Assembly: GCF_905475395.1 (NCBI RefSeq)
Contig: NC_058338.1
Span: forward strand, 42,629,935-42,693,934
Direction of reading: 5' to 3'
Source: Chrysoperla carnea
Lineage: Eukaryota > Arthropoda > Insecta > Neuroptera > Chrysopidae
Length of the DNA stretch: 64,000 bases
A model generated the notes under the pieces. The model searched no databases, had not been told where the DNA came from, and worked only from the letters and a program-made list of their open reading frames with translations. Made by a program: the position numbers and the translations under genes. This document shows, piece after piece, positions 1-52,264 of the stretch. Within the stretch, counting starts at the first letter, position 1. Each line of letters begins with the position of its first letter.

Positions 1-216
1 CGATAAAAAAGAAAAGAAAGCAGAAGAGAAAAAAGAAGAACCTTTAGTATTCGAACCAATTACAATTGAATCAATACGACAAGAAAAAGGATTTCAAAAG
101 ACAGCGAGGAAACAACAAAAAGAATTGGATGCATTACGAAAAAAACAAGCAAAAGAAAAACTTGGCATTCAAAAAAGTCAATGTAGTGCGATCGAAAAGT
201 TAATCAAGGGGAAAAA
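1..216 (+). CDS. norpA: PLC-beta exon (partial at the window edge)
   Basis: Reading starts at base 2 with an acidic/basic linker (DKKEKKAEEKKEE) followed by LVFEPITIESIRQEKGFQK and IEKLIKGK. The donor is gtaagt at 217-222. The exon ends after two bases of a codon (phase 2). The 5' part is cut by the window edge. Confidence 0.85.
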
Positions 217-1787
217 GTAAGTTTTCTCACTTTATATTCACGGGCAAGGAAATTGAGTTATTTTTTCAAAGTTTTTGCGATAGATAAGGAGATAAATTTA
301 CAAAAAATGTATTTTTCATTACGCTGTTCACAATTACATAGCCCTAATAAAGAAAAAATTTCGATTCATAAATAGGAAAATACCGATTCAACCACGAGAA
401 ATTAAAATTTCCTATTCATTGAGTTCCTGTTCGTGAGTGGGACTTTTTTATTAGGGAGATTTAATTATAAATTAATCACACCTTTCAACACAAATTCACA
501 CCTTTTTTGTATTTAAGAAATGTCCTTTCATTTCTTTTTTGTTAATCTCAAAATGGTACTCTATACGTTTATTTTTTCAAGAATCAATCTTCAAATTTGA
601 TTAATACAGTTATCAATATTTCTAGTAAAAATGATCTGACAAATGATCCAGCAATTCGTAAATTAGTAACTGAGCAGACATTGCAGTGGAGTGAAATGGC
701 TGAACGTCATCGAAAACAAGAGTGGGAAATGATGAAACAACAATTACTTGACCAACAAGATATATTAAAGAAATTAATGGAAACCCAACAAGCTTCACAA
801 ATAAAACAATTAGAAGCTAAGCATGATAGGTAAAATTTAAAATCTCTTCAACTAATTGAGGGCATTAAACTTTCAAATCATTTTATTCTATTCGTTGTTT
901 TTGCAGAGAATTAAAAGAAATGAACACACGACAGGCTAAAGTATCTGTTGAGACATCACGCGAAGTAAACAATGACAAAACATTAAAAACAAAAGCAGAA
1001 AAAGAAAGAAGATTGCGTGAAAAACAACAAAATAATACAAAACGATTTGTTGATGAAATGAAAAATGCTAAAATGAAGCAAGGGCGCGAAAAAGAAAAAT
1101 TGAAAGTTACTCACACAGGCCAAATGGATAATTTAGTGAATGATGTTCAAAAGGTAACTATTGTAATTAACATTTTTTAGAATGAATCCAGCATTTTGTT
1201 TGTTTTGGATAACAAATATGGATTTTTTTCTATACGAATATATGTTTTGTAACTTATGATAGTATAGAGAACAATTCAAAAATTTTATTTACTTCAAACA
1301 TACTCAAGCTAATGCAGAGTATATAATTAACTCCTTTGTATAATTTTATTTTAGTGATTTTGGAGACATCTCTTTTTATTTATTTAACTGTAATTAAACT
1401 TAAATGCACCCTATTATCAAGTGATAATAAGCCCGGCTTTCTTGACCGTAAATTACATAACATGATTACTTCCTTAATCTTTTTAATAAATTTTGCTTGT
1501 AGGATCGAAGTTTATGTTTTTATGTAAGAATTTGAACTTATTTGAAATACCTTTCCCTAAAACAGATTAAATAGAAACAACTTGGATGTCTTGATTGTCT
1601 ACGTCTTTAATTAACTTTTATCGGAGAGACTGCCTAATATTTTTACTCTTCCGTCCGAACTCCATGTTCCATACATACTTATATACTTTTTAATAATTAA
1701 CATTTTTATTTGTTTCAGTTAATAGATATGTATAAAAATGAAGAATTGGAGTACGATATGAGTTCCAAGAGTGAATTCTTTGTTTAA
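1..1787 (+). CDS. norpA: Phospholipase C-beta, C-terminal part (four last coding exons)
   Basis: Gq-activated phospholipase C-beta, which cleaves PIP2 to IP3 and diacylglycerol at the plasma membrane. Only the last 244 or so residues are here: the distal C-terminal coiled-coil domain that binds membrane and the G-protein alpha subunit. Coding exons are 1-216, 626-829, 907-1153 and 1719-1787. All junctions are GT-AG and the phases agree, giving one open frame that ends in TAA at 1785-1787. The protein is highly charged and helical. Stretches such as QTLQWSEMAERHRKQEW, KHDRELKEMNTRQAK and NDKTLKTKAEKERRLRE match the PLCB4/norpA C-terminal pattern better than PLCB1/Plc21C, but I judged this from memory, so the paralogue is less sure than the family. 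The last residues, SEFFV, look like a PDZ-binding tail, as in fly NORPA. The catalytic X/Y barrel and C2 domain lie upstream of the window. Confidence 0.88.
217..625 (+). other. PLC-beta intron
   Basis: AT-rich intron between the first two visible exons. I see no gene or recognisable repeat in it. The next intron (830-906) is only 77 bases. Confidence 0.75.
626..829 (+). CDS. norpA: PLC-beta exon
   Basis: The acceptor is tttctag at 619-625 and the donor gt is at 830-831. The acceptor was chosen because one leading base completes the codon left by the previous exon. The competing AG at 608-609 gives the wrong phase. It encodes 67 whole codons of coiled coil, including WSEMAERHRKQEWEMMKQQ. Confidence 0.85.
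907..1153 (+). CDS. norpA: PLC-beta exon
   Basis: The acceptor is ttgcag at 901-906 and the donor gtaact follows 1153. The first base completes an arginine codon, giving HDRELKEMNTRQAK across the junction. It encodes the lysine-rich helix with NNTKRFVDEMKNAKMKQGRE. The exon ends in phase 0. Confidence 0.88.
1154..1718 (+). other. PLC-beta intron
   Basis: Intron of 565 bases between the third visible exon and the last coding exon. It begins gtaact and ends with a good polypyrimidine tract and tttcag. Small reading frames inside (for example 1336-1527) have no conserved features and are chance. Confidence 0.75.
1719..1787 (+). CDS. norpA: PLC-beta last coding exon with stop
   Basis: The acceptor is tgtttcag, ending at 1718. 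It encodes 22 residues starting LIDMYKNEELEYDMSS and ending SEFFV, then TAA at 1785-1787. The frame continues from DVQK of the previous exon in phase 0. The exon is too short to show up as an ORF but fits the family's C-terminus. The hydrophobic end is a candidate PDZ ligand. Confidence 0.85.
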   Translation, partial: LIDMYKNEELEYDMSSKSEFFV

Positions 1788-4700
1788 ATTTACATTTTTA
1801 TAACACGAACAACTAAATTGCGTATCATAATATCGTTAAAAGAGGTATCGAGGATCAAGTCTCAGTAAAAAAAAACTATTTTATGCTTTATTTAAAAATT
1901 GATGATTATTTTAAATTTTAGTAAAGCTAGAGAATTTATATAATATATTTATAAAAAAAAATTATATAAAATAAAAAGATCTCGTTTAATAAATACAATT
2001 TTTCCATTTAGAATTTTTAGTAAATAAAATTAGGTTTATTTTTATGTAAGCTATGTAATTTGAGGTTCTAGTCATTATTCATAATGTTATTATAATTTAT
2101 AAAATATATATTATTAATTAATATTTGTTCTTTTATTTTTTTAAATTGTTGATGGATATTTTAAATTTCACTTCATTAGCAATATGAATAAACTTAAACA
2201 TTGAGAAATTGAAAATTTTTTATGTTAACACGATAATGGATACAAGATCTACTCCATCCAAAAACTTATTTATTAAAGATAAGAAAAATTTGGACGAGAG
2301 ATAATTTAATTCAGAGTACCTATATATTCAGATACCTAGAAACATGTGAAATTCGAAAAATAAAGGTCTAGTTATTTGCAAATATTTCTTAGAATTTTTA
2401 ATTGTTCAGGATGTATCTATAAAATTCCTACAAAACATGATTCCAAAAAATGTTTATTTTTTGATTATTTCCGGATGCATCTATATTAGATTAATAAATA
2501 ATGAATGAAGGTTCCTAGATAAAGATTCTTAAAAAATTGAAGTTTATTTCGGAATTTTAATTTTTGTGTGTGAGTAGGAAAATAATACTTTTACTGCAAA
2601 TAAATAACTCGTGGAAATATATTGTTTTATTCTTGAAATTGACTTTTATCCTTTAATAAAAAAACACAAAAGAACTGTAAATTTAGTTTAATGCTATAAA
2701 TGTTTTTAAATGTTTAAACTAAACTTTTTCTCATAATTATTCCATATAAATAAGTTCCAATTTGATAAGTAATAATGTAACACTAATAATTTTTAAAGTT
2801 ATTTTGTCTTATAACAGTTATACTTTACTTCACTCAAATAAGATGAAACGTTCGTTAGTAATTGAAGGTTTTTGTCTCAAATAAGCCGTGACCTATCTTG
2901 TTCACCGCATATTAGTAGACCAACACCAAGACTGTGGCTTGTTTGAAAAATAAAATTCTGTGTATGCATGAAATAAACGAGAAATCTATATTTTCGGGTT
3001 AAGTTAAACGAAAGGCAGAACTATTGATAAAAATCATTTAGTCTGATAAGTAAAAATGTTAATAGAATTTCAAATTTGATTATTCTTTTTTGATTGATTG
3101 GATCGAGTTAATGAATTTTAGTTCCGATTTATAACTTTTACTGTAAAATATATATTATATAATATTGTTGTCAGTAGCGTAATTACAGTCTTTCAGTTGC
3201 CTGACATTTTTTGAGATTCAAAATAATAATTATAATTTTGCACGTCCTGTATGATGGAATTTAAATACGTTATTCGTATCTTGGGGAGTTCGAAATTGTT
3301 ATCGAATATTACATATGGGAGAGGTGCTGTATTGCTAAGTTTGTGAATAACCGAAACGTATTTTTCGAAATATTAGGGTAAATAATCGAAATTTTAATAG
3401 CCGTTGTGGTGCAAGTGAAACGCTTTCATTGTTTCATAACCACAACCATCTTGAATTTTCAAAGTTCAAAAAAGTATAGTTTTTTGAAGAAATAATCAAT
3501 CAGAGGCGAAAATTAACTTTTAATAAAAGGTTTAGCCCGATTTGTTAATTTTGTGATTAAGTACATCTTAACCAGGGAATTTTTTTGGCGACAGACCATA
3601 TGTTTTTTGAATCTTATCACACTGTAGTTACGCCATTGTGAATAATTGTAAATCCTTTTGATTGTGTGTTTTATAGTCAATTTTCAAACTTAAGAACAAA
3701 CCTTTATACCGTCTTAAATAGTTTATAAGCAAAATTTAATGCAAAATTTTATAAATATAAAATATATACAGTTATTTTCTATTAAAATTAAATTTTTATC
3801 ATCGATTAAATTGAGAATGGCAACAATCAACATATTTTTAACAATAAACACATATTGAAAACAACACTATGATTTTTAACCTTTTTTAAATCTTTTAATA
3901 CATTTTTACCAAAATTAAACTTCTTGTTACTGAAATTATAAAACTTTATTTTTCCGAATTGTATATCCTTTTTGTTAATATTAATACGATTTCGAAATTT
4001 TTTTGGCATCTTTTTTAATTTCATATTTTTGCGTTTAATGTGCCAAATAGTTTAAGTTAATAAAACAGGGTAGCAATTCGTTTAATATGTAAATCATTTA
4101 TGTGTTAATTGTTTTTATTACTTCTATTATTGTTTTTGTAAATTTAAAGTATAAATAAAGTGATTCCTCTGTATTTTTAATTTTATTTGCGTTTCACACA
4201 AATATTGAACATTCTGTTTAGTAAATTGAGTCAAGTCCAAGCGACTAGCGGAAGATTCAATTAACAAATAATAATATATATAAAACGATTAATTACTAAA
4301 AATTTGCATATGAACTTCCAAGCGTGAAAGCGTAACAAACAAACAAATGGGTTGTATATAATGTTTGATGAAGTGCTTTTTGATATATAATATTGGTTTT
4401 TCCGTTATATCAATATTCATTTTTTTAAATTTTGTACCTAACATTTTAAGAGACTTAGATCTTCGGGCATGGAGCTCCCAATATAGTATACACATTAGTT
4501 AAGAATGTATAAGCGCGTAGCTACGCTCCTTTGTGCTAGAAACCTTCGTGGATGTCCCCAGAAGACCCTTGCAAGTCAAAAAAATTAAAATATATTTCAT
4601 CGCAAATACATAATTTCTAAATTTTATCGCTCTGTTTTAGACGATAAAAACCGTCTTACGTTGATAAACTTCGCCGCTAAATATTTGTCGCATCGGCTTA

Positions 4701-5771
4701 AAATAATATTAGAAGTCTAGCAGCAATCCATTAAGCTGTACCTCTGTGAAAACTGTGCGTTTTTGTAACACAGAAATACCTTAACTGAATATTTTCAGAA
4801 ATTTAGCCACAACTGAACTCCAGAGAGAAATCTTAGCCATCACATAATGAAAAAATATAATTAATTTGAATACTTCAATCGAATGTTGGTTGAATGACAA
4901 AAACTTTCAAATCAAGTTGTGTATAAAAAATAAACATTATATGTTCTTAAAGATTTTCTGTAATTCTCAAATGAAACATGAGGTTTTATCGTAAATCTCA
5001 AAACTACCCTTTTTAGGACAATTATATCTCACCTCTTTGAAGAAAAATTTTCTCAGAGGTCCTTAGAAACATAAAATAATAAGGAAAACTCGAAAATTAT
5101 TTTTTGAATGATTATGGTAAAATATAAATACCGGGCTAAGTTTTAGATCAGACTATATAACCTAGCTGTTTCATTTTTCAACTTCTTAAATATTTAATTT
5201 ATAGGAATAAAATTTCAAAATGTAATTCTGACATTTTTCGATTTTCTGATAAAATTTTAGGAATTAGGGTTTTTGTAAAAACCATAATAGCATATTTTTC
5301 GATAACTATTTTTTGTGGTATATATTGTTATTTTGATTATGACCTTATATCTGGCCGCTGTTTTTGTGATATATTATCGGATATTTCGACCATTTACTTA
5401 CTTCCGATTACTATTTTACGTTAACTTAAACTCGACTATCATAAATTTTCTGTTAATAATACTCTAATCTTCCAGTACTCTAGTGAAGTTTTAACAATGC
5501 GGGACAGATTTAGTTTATCAAGCAATATTATTTGATTATGCTGCACCTGGTTAATATTATTCTGTGTAAACTTTATTCTATTTAAGTATCTACTCTTCGT
5601 CAGTAATGTAATATCAGTATTTGTATCCAGATATTTTTTCGTGGTACGTATGTGGAACTGAGAAATACAATAAAAAACAAAAAACTGATAAATATTTATT
5701 AAACTTTTTAACAAAACTACATTAACTGAAGTCATTCATAAAAACAATAGTAAATATACTTCGCCATAACT
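1788..5771. other. Tail-to-tail intergenic region
   Basis: AT-rich DNA between the PLC-beta stop and the mRpL33 stop. It must hold both 3' untranslated regions, but AATAAA-like strings are too common here to pick polyadenylation sites. Around 4300-4370 there is a short retroposon-like piece in reverse orientation (gcgtgaaagcgtaacaaac), also seen at 11530. Small reading frames (3827-4024, 4289-4495, 5439-5735) are AT-rich and unrecognised. I see no other gene. Confidence 0.6.
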
Positions 5772-6105
5772 TCACATGCTTCGTATTCTTCGACGTTCTT
5801 TATAAACACTTTCCCGCTGGACTATCAAAAGAACAAAATGTCAAAAATTACAAATAAATTAAATTATATTTGTATTAAATTTGTAAAACTTACTGTAAGG
5901 ATCAAATTTAATAAGCTCAAGTTTATCCGCTAATCGTTCTCGAATGGCATTAAACTGATGACCACTAACTACACTCTCCATTAAAACCATAATATTTCTG
6001 AAAATAAAGACTTAGTAAATTAAATATATACAGATTTCATTAAAAATATTTTTACAGTACTTACTTACTCTTCGCCTTTTTTAGCAAAACGTTTGTTATG
6101 AACAT
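5772..6105 (-). CDS. mRpL33: Mitochondrial ribosomal protein L33 (bL33m), complete
   Basis: Component of the large subunit of the mitochondrial ribosome. There are three coding exons on the minus strand: 6065-6105 (ATG to phase 2), 5894-5997 and 5772-5821 (TGA stop). The introns are only 67 and 72 bases, with gtaagt donors and tttcag/gatag acceptors. The spliced frame is 64 codons, matching the animal L33 length of about 65. It begins MFITNVLLKKAKSKNIMVLM, continues with SGHQFNAIRERLADKLELIK and FDPYIQRESVYKERRR, and ends IRSM. The family pattern is a basic start ending SKSKN-I, a fold containing N..R.RL..KL.L..(Y/F)DP, and a basic IRS end; all are present. There are no cysteines, so this is the zinc-free form typical of animal mitochondria. 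The exons are too short to show up as ORFs; I found the gene from the splice-flanked frames. It lies head to tail with Lgr1. Confidence 0.9.
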
Positions 6106-7046
6106 CTTTATACTTTATTTAATTTTATCAAAGAGGTTTGTTATTACTTCTATGAATTTTACTCACATTGATATAACCTAATTGTTGCCAATAATTTTCA
6201 AAACTGTCATTAAAGAGATTGATAAAAAGTACAATAGATGGCCACGCCGCTCTATAAGCATCATAGATAAAGATAATGTAATTTGGCCCCCCACAAAATT
6301 TTTTTTTTCGGGTTTATTAATTATAAATCTTTTTTAATCCATTGTCCGTCGTTTGTTCTTTATTGTTTGATCATTAAAATTATTTTTTCGATCGTTGTTT
6401 ATTTACTATTTACCAAACAATTATTTACCATTAAGTTAGCCCCCCTACTATTGATATCTACTTTTTACTTTCTTAATAAATGTATTTTAAGGAATTATTG
6501 ATTGTTAGTTTATTATAAGCAATTGTTGGATTATGAATATTTGACATTAATTAATTTTTTTTTCCATTAATTCAATTGCAGACGCTTTCCCTCTTTAATT
6601 GAGCGCGGGTTTATTGATATCATTATGTAGATTTATATTAGAAAATTTATATTTTTGCTTTGATTAGTGTACTTAATACTCTTCTGGGATAATGACAAGT
6701 TACGCAAAGAGTCTTCACACGTCTAAAATTATTAAAATATCAATTTTTAATAAATTAAAAATATATTAAAATTTCAGATTTTATAACAGATCAAAAACAT
6801 TTGAACATTACTTATTTAAAAAAAAATAAATGATAAATATTGTTCTATTAAATCAAATAGAACGGAATTTTGTTTTAAAAATAAATATCAGAGAAAGAAA
6901 ACCAAAAATAACTTGTAACTTCATAATAATTCATAATTAACCTGTTGTGCCTTACCTGATTAGTTCATAGAATATTAATTATACATAGAGTTCTGAAATG
7001 TACAATATGATTTTTCATGAAAACTTAAAACATTTTTTTTTTGTTA

Positions 7047-7348
7047 TAAATAAATAAAAATCGTTATATATTTGAAATTTTGTTTTATTTTTAAAATTTC
7101 TATCCTATTTTTTTTTTTTAGAACATAATTATCAATTAATTAATTATTTAGTAAAGGTAAATGATTGTAAATAAGCCGAGTAGGTGAGTGGTTCTAGGCA
7201 CTTGACAATGAAACCAAGGTACGCTAGTTCGTGTCCTGGCGGAGTTAACTTTTTTACTTTTATATTAAATGAATTTTTCCTGATGTTAAAAATTTTCCAC
7301 TCTTTTTATAGTTTAAATTATAAATATAACCCACCCTCTTGTTATATT
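7047..7348 (+). repeat. tRNA-derived SINE, copy 1
   Basis: A tRNA-like module starts with gccgag at about 7174. It has an A-box-like taggtgagtgg and a B-box-like agttcgtgtcc (7225-7235), the spacing of an internal pol III promoter. It cannot be a working tRNA because the acceptor stem does not close. The AT-rich sequence before and after the module is shared with copy 2. Confidence 0.6.
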
Positions 7349-7596
7349 AATAACGTTTGTTATGCATAGTAATAATAATAATAATAATGATAAAAGATAA
7401 AGGTAGGTATAATATTGAATAAGAATAATTATACCAGAAATATTGATAAAAACGATATTTTATTTATTTTATATATTTGTACATATTTCACCTAAAATAA
7501 ATATGAATGAATAATAATGATTATTTTATACAGTATAAAATCAATATTCGGGATAACAACTTTTTCATTTTATCTAAATTAATAAAAATTAATATG

Positions 7597-7902
7597 AATA
7601 AATAAAAATCTTTATACATATATTTTAAATTTTGTTTGATTTTTTTCTATCCCATTTTTCCTTTCAGAACAAAATTATTAATTAATTATTTAGTAAAGGA
7701 ATGTATCAAGTTAATTACATGATTATATATAAGCCGGGTAGCTGTGTGGGTATAGCACTTTCCTATGAAACTAAGGTATGATGGTTCGTACCCTGTGGGT
7801 ATAACATTTTTACTTTTAGATTAAATGAATTTTGTCTGATGTTAAAAATTTTCCTCTCTTTTTATAGTTTAAATTATATATATAACCCGTTCTCTTGTTA
7901 TA
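7597..7902 (+). repeat. tRNA-derived SINE, copy 2
   Basis: Second copy, about 555 bases downstream in the same orientation. The tRNA-like head is gccgggtagctgtgtgggta at 7733, with a near-consensus B box ggttcgtaccc at 7783-7793. The shared sequence runs well upstream of the tRNA head and on to a common tail (ataaccc...ctcttgttat). This fits tandem duplication of one inserted SINE better than two insertions. Confidence 0.6.
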
Positions 7903-7926
7903 AATAAGGTCAGTTATACATAATAT

Positions 7927-8430
7927 GTCATAAATCACTATTCTGTCAGGAGCTGGGAATTTAAATTATCATAAATCATACTCTTTAAAATCATGCTCTC
8001 CTGCTACAAAATAATAAAAAATTTGTACAAATGGCTTGCTTGGTTATGCTAAAAGTTTAAACTTTTTAATAGGAGAACATGTCATATAGTTATCTCACTC
8101 ATATTCTCCTATTACAAAACATTAAATTTTTTAATTCTAAAATAAAAATAGAAGCTCGTTGCGACTAAAATTTGAAATTTTGTGATAGGAGAACATGATT
8201 TATATTTTATCCCATTTTTTTATAACATATTCGCCTATTACAAAATATTTAATAAATACTTATTTTGTTTGCTTTTTAGCTTGTACCTACATTTTTTTGT
8301 TAAATGAAATTTTATAAGATTTTGTAATAGGAGAACATGTTATTTCACGAAAAAAAAAATTAGTTAGTTCCACTTCCTACTTATGTCATAAATCACTTTT
8401 CTTTCGGGGAGTGGGAATTAAAATAACATA
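7927..8430. repeat. Array of a 19-base motif in alternating orientation
   Basis: Versions of ATATTCTCCTATTACAAAA occur at 7993, 8101 and 8227 (forward) and at 8063, 8178 and 8321 (reverse complement), strictly alternating. The array is bracketed by a direct repeat, gtcataaatcact(a/t)ttct, at 7927 and 8385. Neighbouring pairs can fold into hairpins. It is probably made of duplicated short MITEs that share these ends. Confidence 0.6.
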
Positions 8431-8811
8431 AAATATACCTCGCTCTCTTACTTATTTGTCGCTTTTGGTTCTCATAACTATTATGTAAAAAAATTACAGT
8501 ATCTCGGCATAATAGTTTATTTAATTAAAAATTCTAATATGCAATCAGATAATAAAGCAAAAAGTGATTCTATTAAAAAAAGTTGATTATCCAATAACTT
8601 TGAATATCAACGCCAAGGTTAAATTATAAGGTTACCACCAGACTCCTCGTTAAAACTTACTTCAGAATGAATTTGGATTCCAACTGTTAAGTTATTTTTT
8701 GGATAGAATTTTGCTTTTAAATTCTATAGTATAACTATTCGATTTGCAAACAAAAGTTTATATTAAAATTTTGTTTTTCTTGAATCGACAATAAAATATT
8801 AGCGTTACTTA

Positions 8812-9160
8812 TCCGGTCAAATTAAACCAAAAACAGGAGTGAAGGTATACAAATTCGCATCCAGCTCAAAGTTGGTAGGATTGCTCAAAACACCATCATA
8901 AATGAAATCTAAAAATTCCTCATCGGTTCGATATTTGGAAAAATTAGTTCAGACAAAAATTGTAGATAAAAAAATTAAGTAAACATAAAAAATGTGTCAA
9001 TACTATTTTTCCTAAGAGCCACCGTTTCTGAGATATAACGATTAAAAAAGTTGGAAGAGTTGTAATCGTTAGATTTCATTTAAGATGATTTTTTAAACAA
9101 TCCTACCAACTTTGAGGTAGGTGCGAAATTTTATACTTTCGGTTGTTTAGTTTGACCGGA
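8812..9160. mobile_element. MITE with TA target duplication
   Basis: 349 bases with inverted ends TCCGGTCAAA...TTTGACCGGA, flanked by TA at 8810-8811 and 9161-9162. The similarity of the arms continues for about 110 bases, for example through CTCAAAGTTGGTAGGATTG on the left and its reverse complement on the right. TA flanks suggest mobilisation by a Tc1/mariner-type transposase. There is no coding content. Confidence 0.65.
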
Positions 9161-10033
9161 TAATTCCATTTTAAATTTTTTTCAAGTTCACCTTCGTAGG
9201 GCCTACTATAATCATATCAATGTTATTGATTAAAATATTTACATAAATATGCCCACTATGTAGATTTTTTTAACTCTTGATAGGTACTTTTATTTAAAAC
9301 TCTCAAAAAAATACTTCTCTGGAAAGTTCTTGAGCTGTCCCGTTAATACATACTTGTATGTGATAAATGATATAATATAATGCGGCAGGAATTACATTCT
9401 ATTTTTTAATTCTTTAGAAAATTATTAGATTTATAAAAGTAAAAAGCATTTATAAATCTTTTATTTAGGTACTTATTTCTAATAAATAAATTACAAAAAA
9501 AAAAAAAAAAAAACATCATAATCAATTATATCTGCCCATTTTCAAATCCTTTTGCCATTGCATATCCGAAAAAACAAAAGTGGAATTGGGATTTGCTTTA
9601 CTTTTCTATAAGTATCGGCAGTTTGTAACTTAACATAATATAAGGGACGGTTTTTTGTAAATAGTAAATGTCTAAATAAATATTATATACCACAATCTAA
9701 GGGGATCCAGGTAGATTTAAAGAAGACTAAAAGATGAAAATAAAAAAGCTAAACTTAAATGATAAAGAATTTATAGGGCTTTTCATTTACAAAATGATTC
9801 TTTTTTGTTTCGGACTGTTTTCAATCAAGTAAAGACATATCTTATATCTTCTATCCTTGTCAAAAAGCGCTGCTTGAAAAAGATAAAATATATTTAACTT
9901 TCTTCGGTTGAATAGTTTTTTTACAACTGTCCGAAACAAAAGCAAATCGATGAAAAGGTTTATTGGAATGATCCTTGGATTTTCGGAAATTTAGTTTTGG
10001 CAGCCTTACATCACTCAAACACTGTAACCTTGG

Positions 10034-10516
10034 CAGTGGCGTAGCTAGCATTCAGTTGGCCCCGTTGTAACATTATTTTTAACATACGTTTTAACAACTC
10101 TTTTTCTAAAAATAATCAATGACTCTCCATTAAATATTATGTATGTATATCAAGCAAAATATATACATTAAAGTAAAAAGAGTTTTATCTTAATGTATCA
10201 AATTACCTTAATGTACCTTAATGCAGGCATGGGCGAGTTATTTTAAGTCGAAGTCGCCATTGTTATAACTTTATTGTGGGTCATAAACTTTATTGTGTGT
10301 CTCTTTATCCAAGTCCGCATTGCTCATACAGGAGAAAGCGAAACGGGTATACGATTTTTCAATCTATCTCAGTTTCTCTAATATTTTTAGGTTGACACTG
10401 GTTAGGTTGTCACTGTCTTACTTGTATTTTAAGTAAGGAGTCCGAGGAACTTCTGAAATCACGTTTGCCCATGCCTGCCTTAATGTATCACATTGATACA
10501 GCTGTAGCTACGCCTC
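10034..10516. mobile_element. Degenerate outer hAT-like element
   Basis: The left end CAGTGGCGTAGCTA matches, in reverse complement, tagctacgcc at about 10507-10516. The expected terminal CACTG on the right is lost and no clear target duplication remains. A younger MITE is nested inside it at 10224. Confidence 0.35.
10224..10477. mobile_element. hAT MITE with perfect 8-bp target duplication
   Basis: 254 bases starting CAGGCATGGGCGA and ending TTTGCCCATGCCTG, which are inverted copies. It is flanked on both sides by CCTTAATG (10216-10223 and 10478-10485). CAG...CTG ends and an 8-bp duplication are the signature of the hAT superfamily. It carries no ORF. It ends 105 bases beyond the Lgr1 stop codon, so it may lie within the Lgr1 3' untranslated region. 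Confidence 0.85.
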
Positions 10517-10582
10517 AAGGATCAAAATCCTTAGATAAAAAGACATCACTTGAGGTAAAACATTTCATTTAATATTTACACA

Positions 10583-52264
<41,682 letters not shown>

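Larger units (their letters stand above)
6106..10582. other. Intergenic region between mRpL33 and Lgr1, repeat-rich
   Basis: This holds the presumed mRpL33 promoter (just above 6105) and the Lgr1 3' region. No TATA or initiator can be singled out in such AT-rich DNA. It contains a duplicated tRNA-like SINE (7047-7902), an alternating-orientation motif array (7927-8430), a TA-flanked MITE (8812-9160), a poly-A run near 9495-9513 and nested hAT-type elements (10034-10516). I see no further gene. Confidence 0.6.

Noticed and set aside
5439-5735. 98-codon minus-strand ORF downstream of mRpL33
   Set aside because: It lies in the expected 3' untranslated region, is rich in Ile/Asn/Leu from AT codons, and has no recognised domain.
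7174-7245. Functional tRNA gene
   Set aside because: A and B boxes are present but the acceptor and anticodon stems do not pair, and the same unit is repeated with SINE-like flanks.
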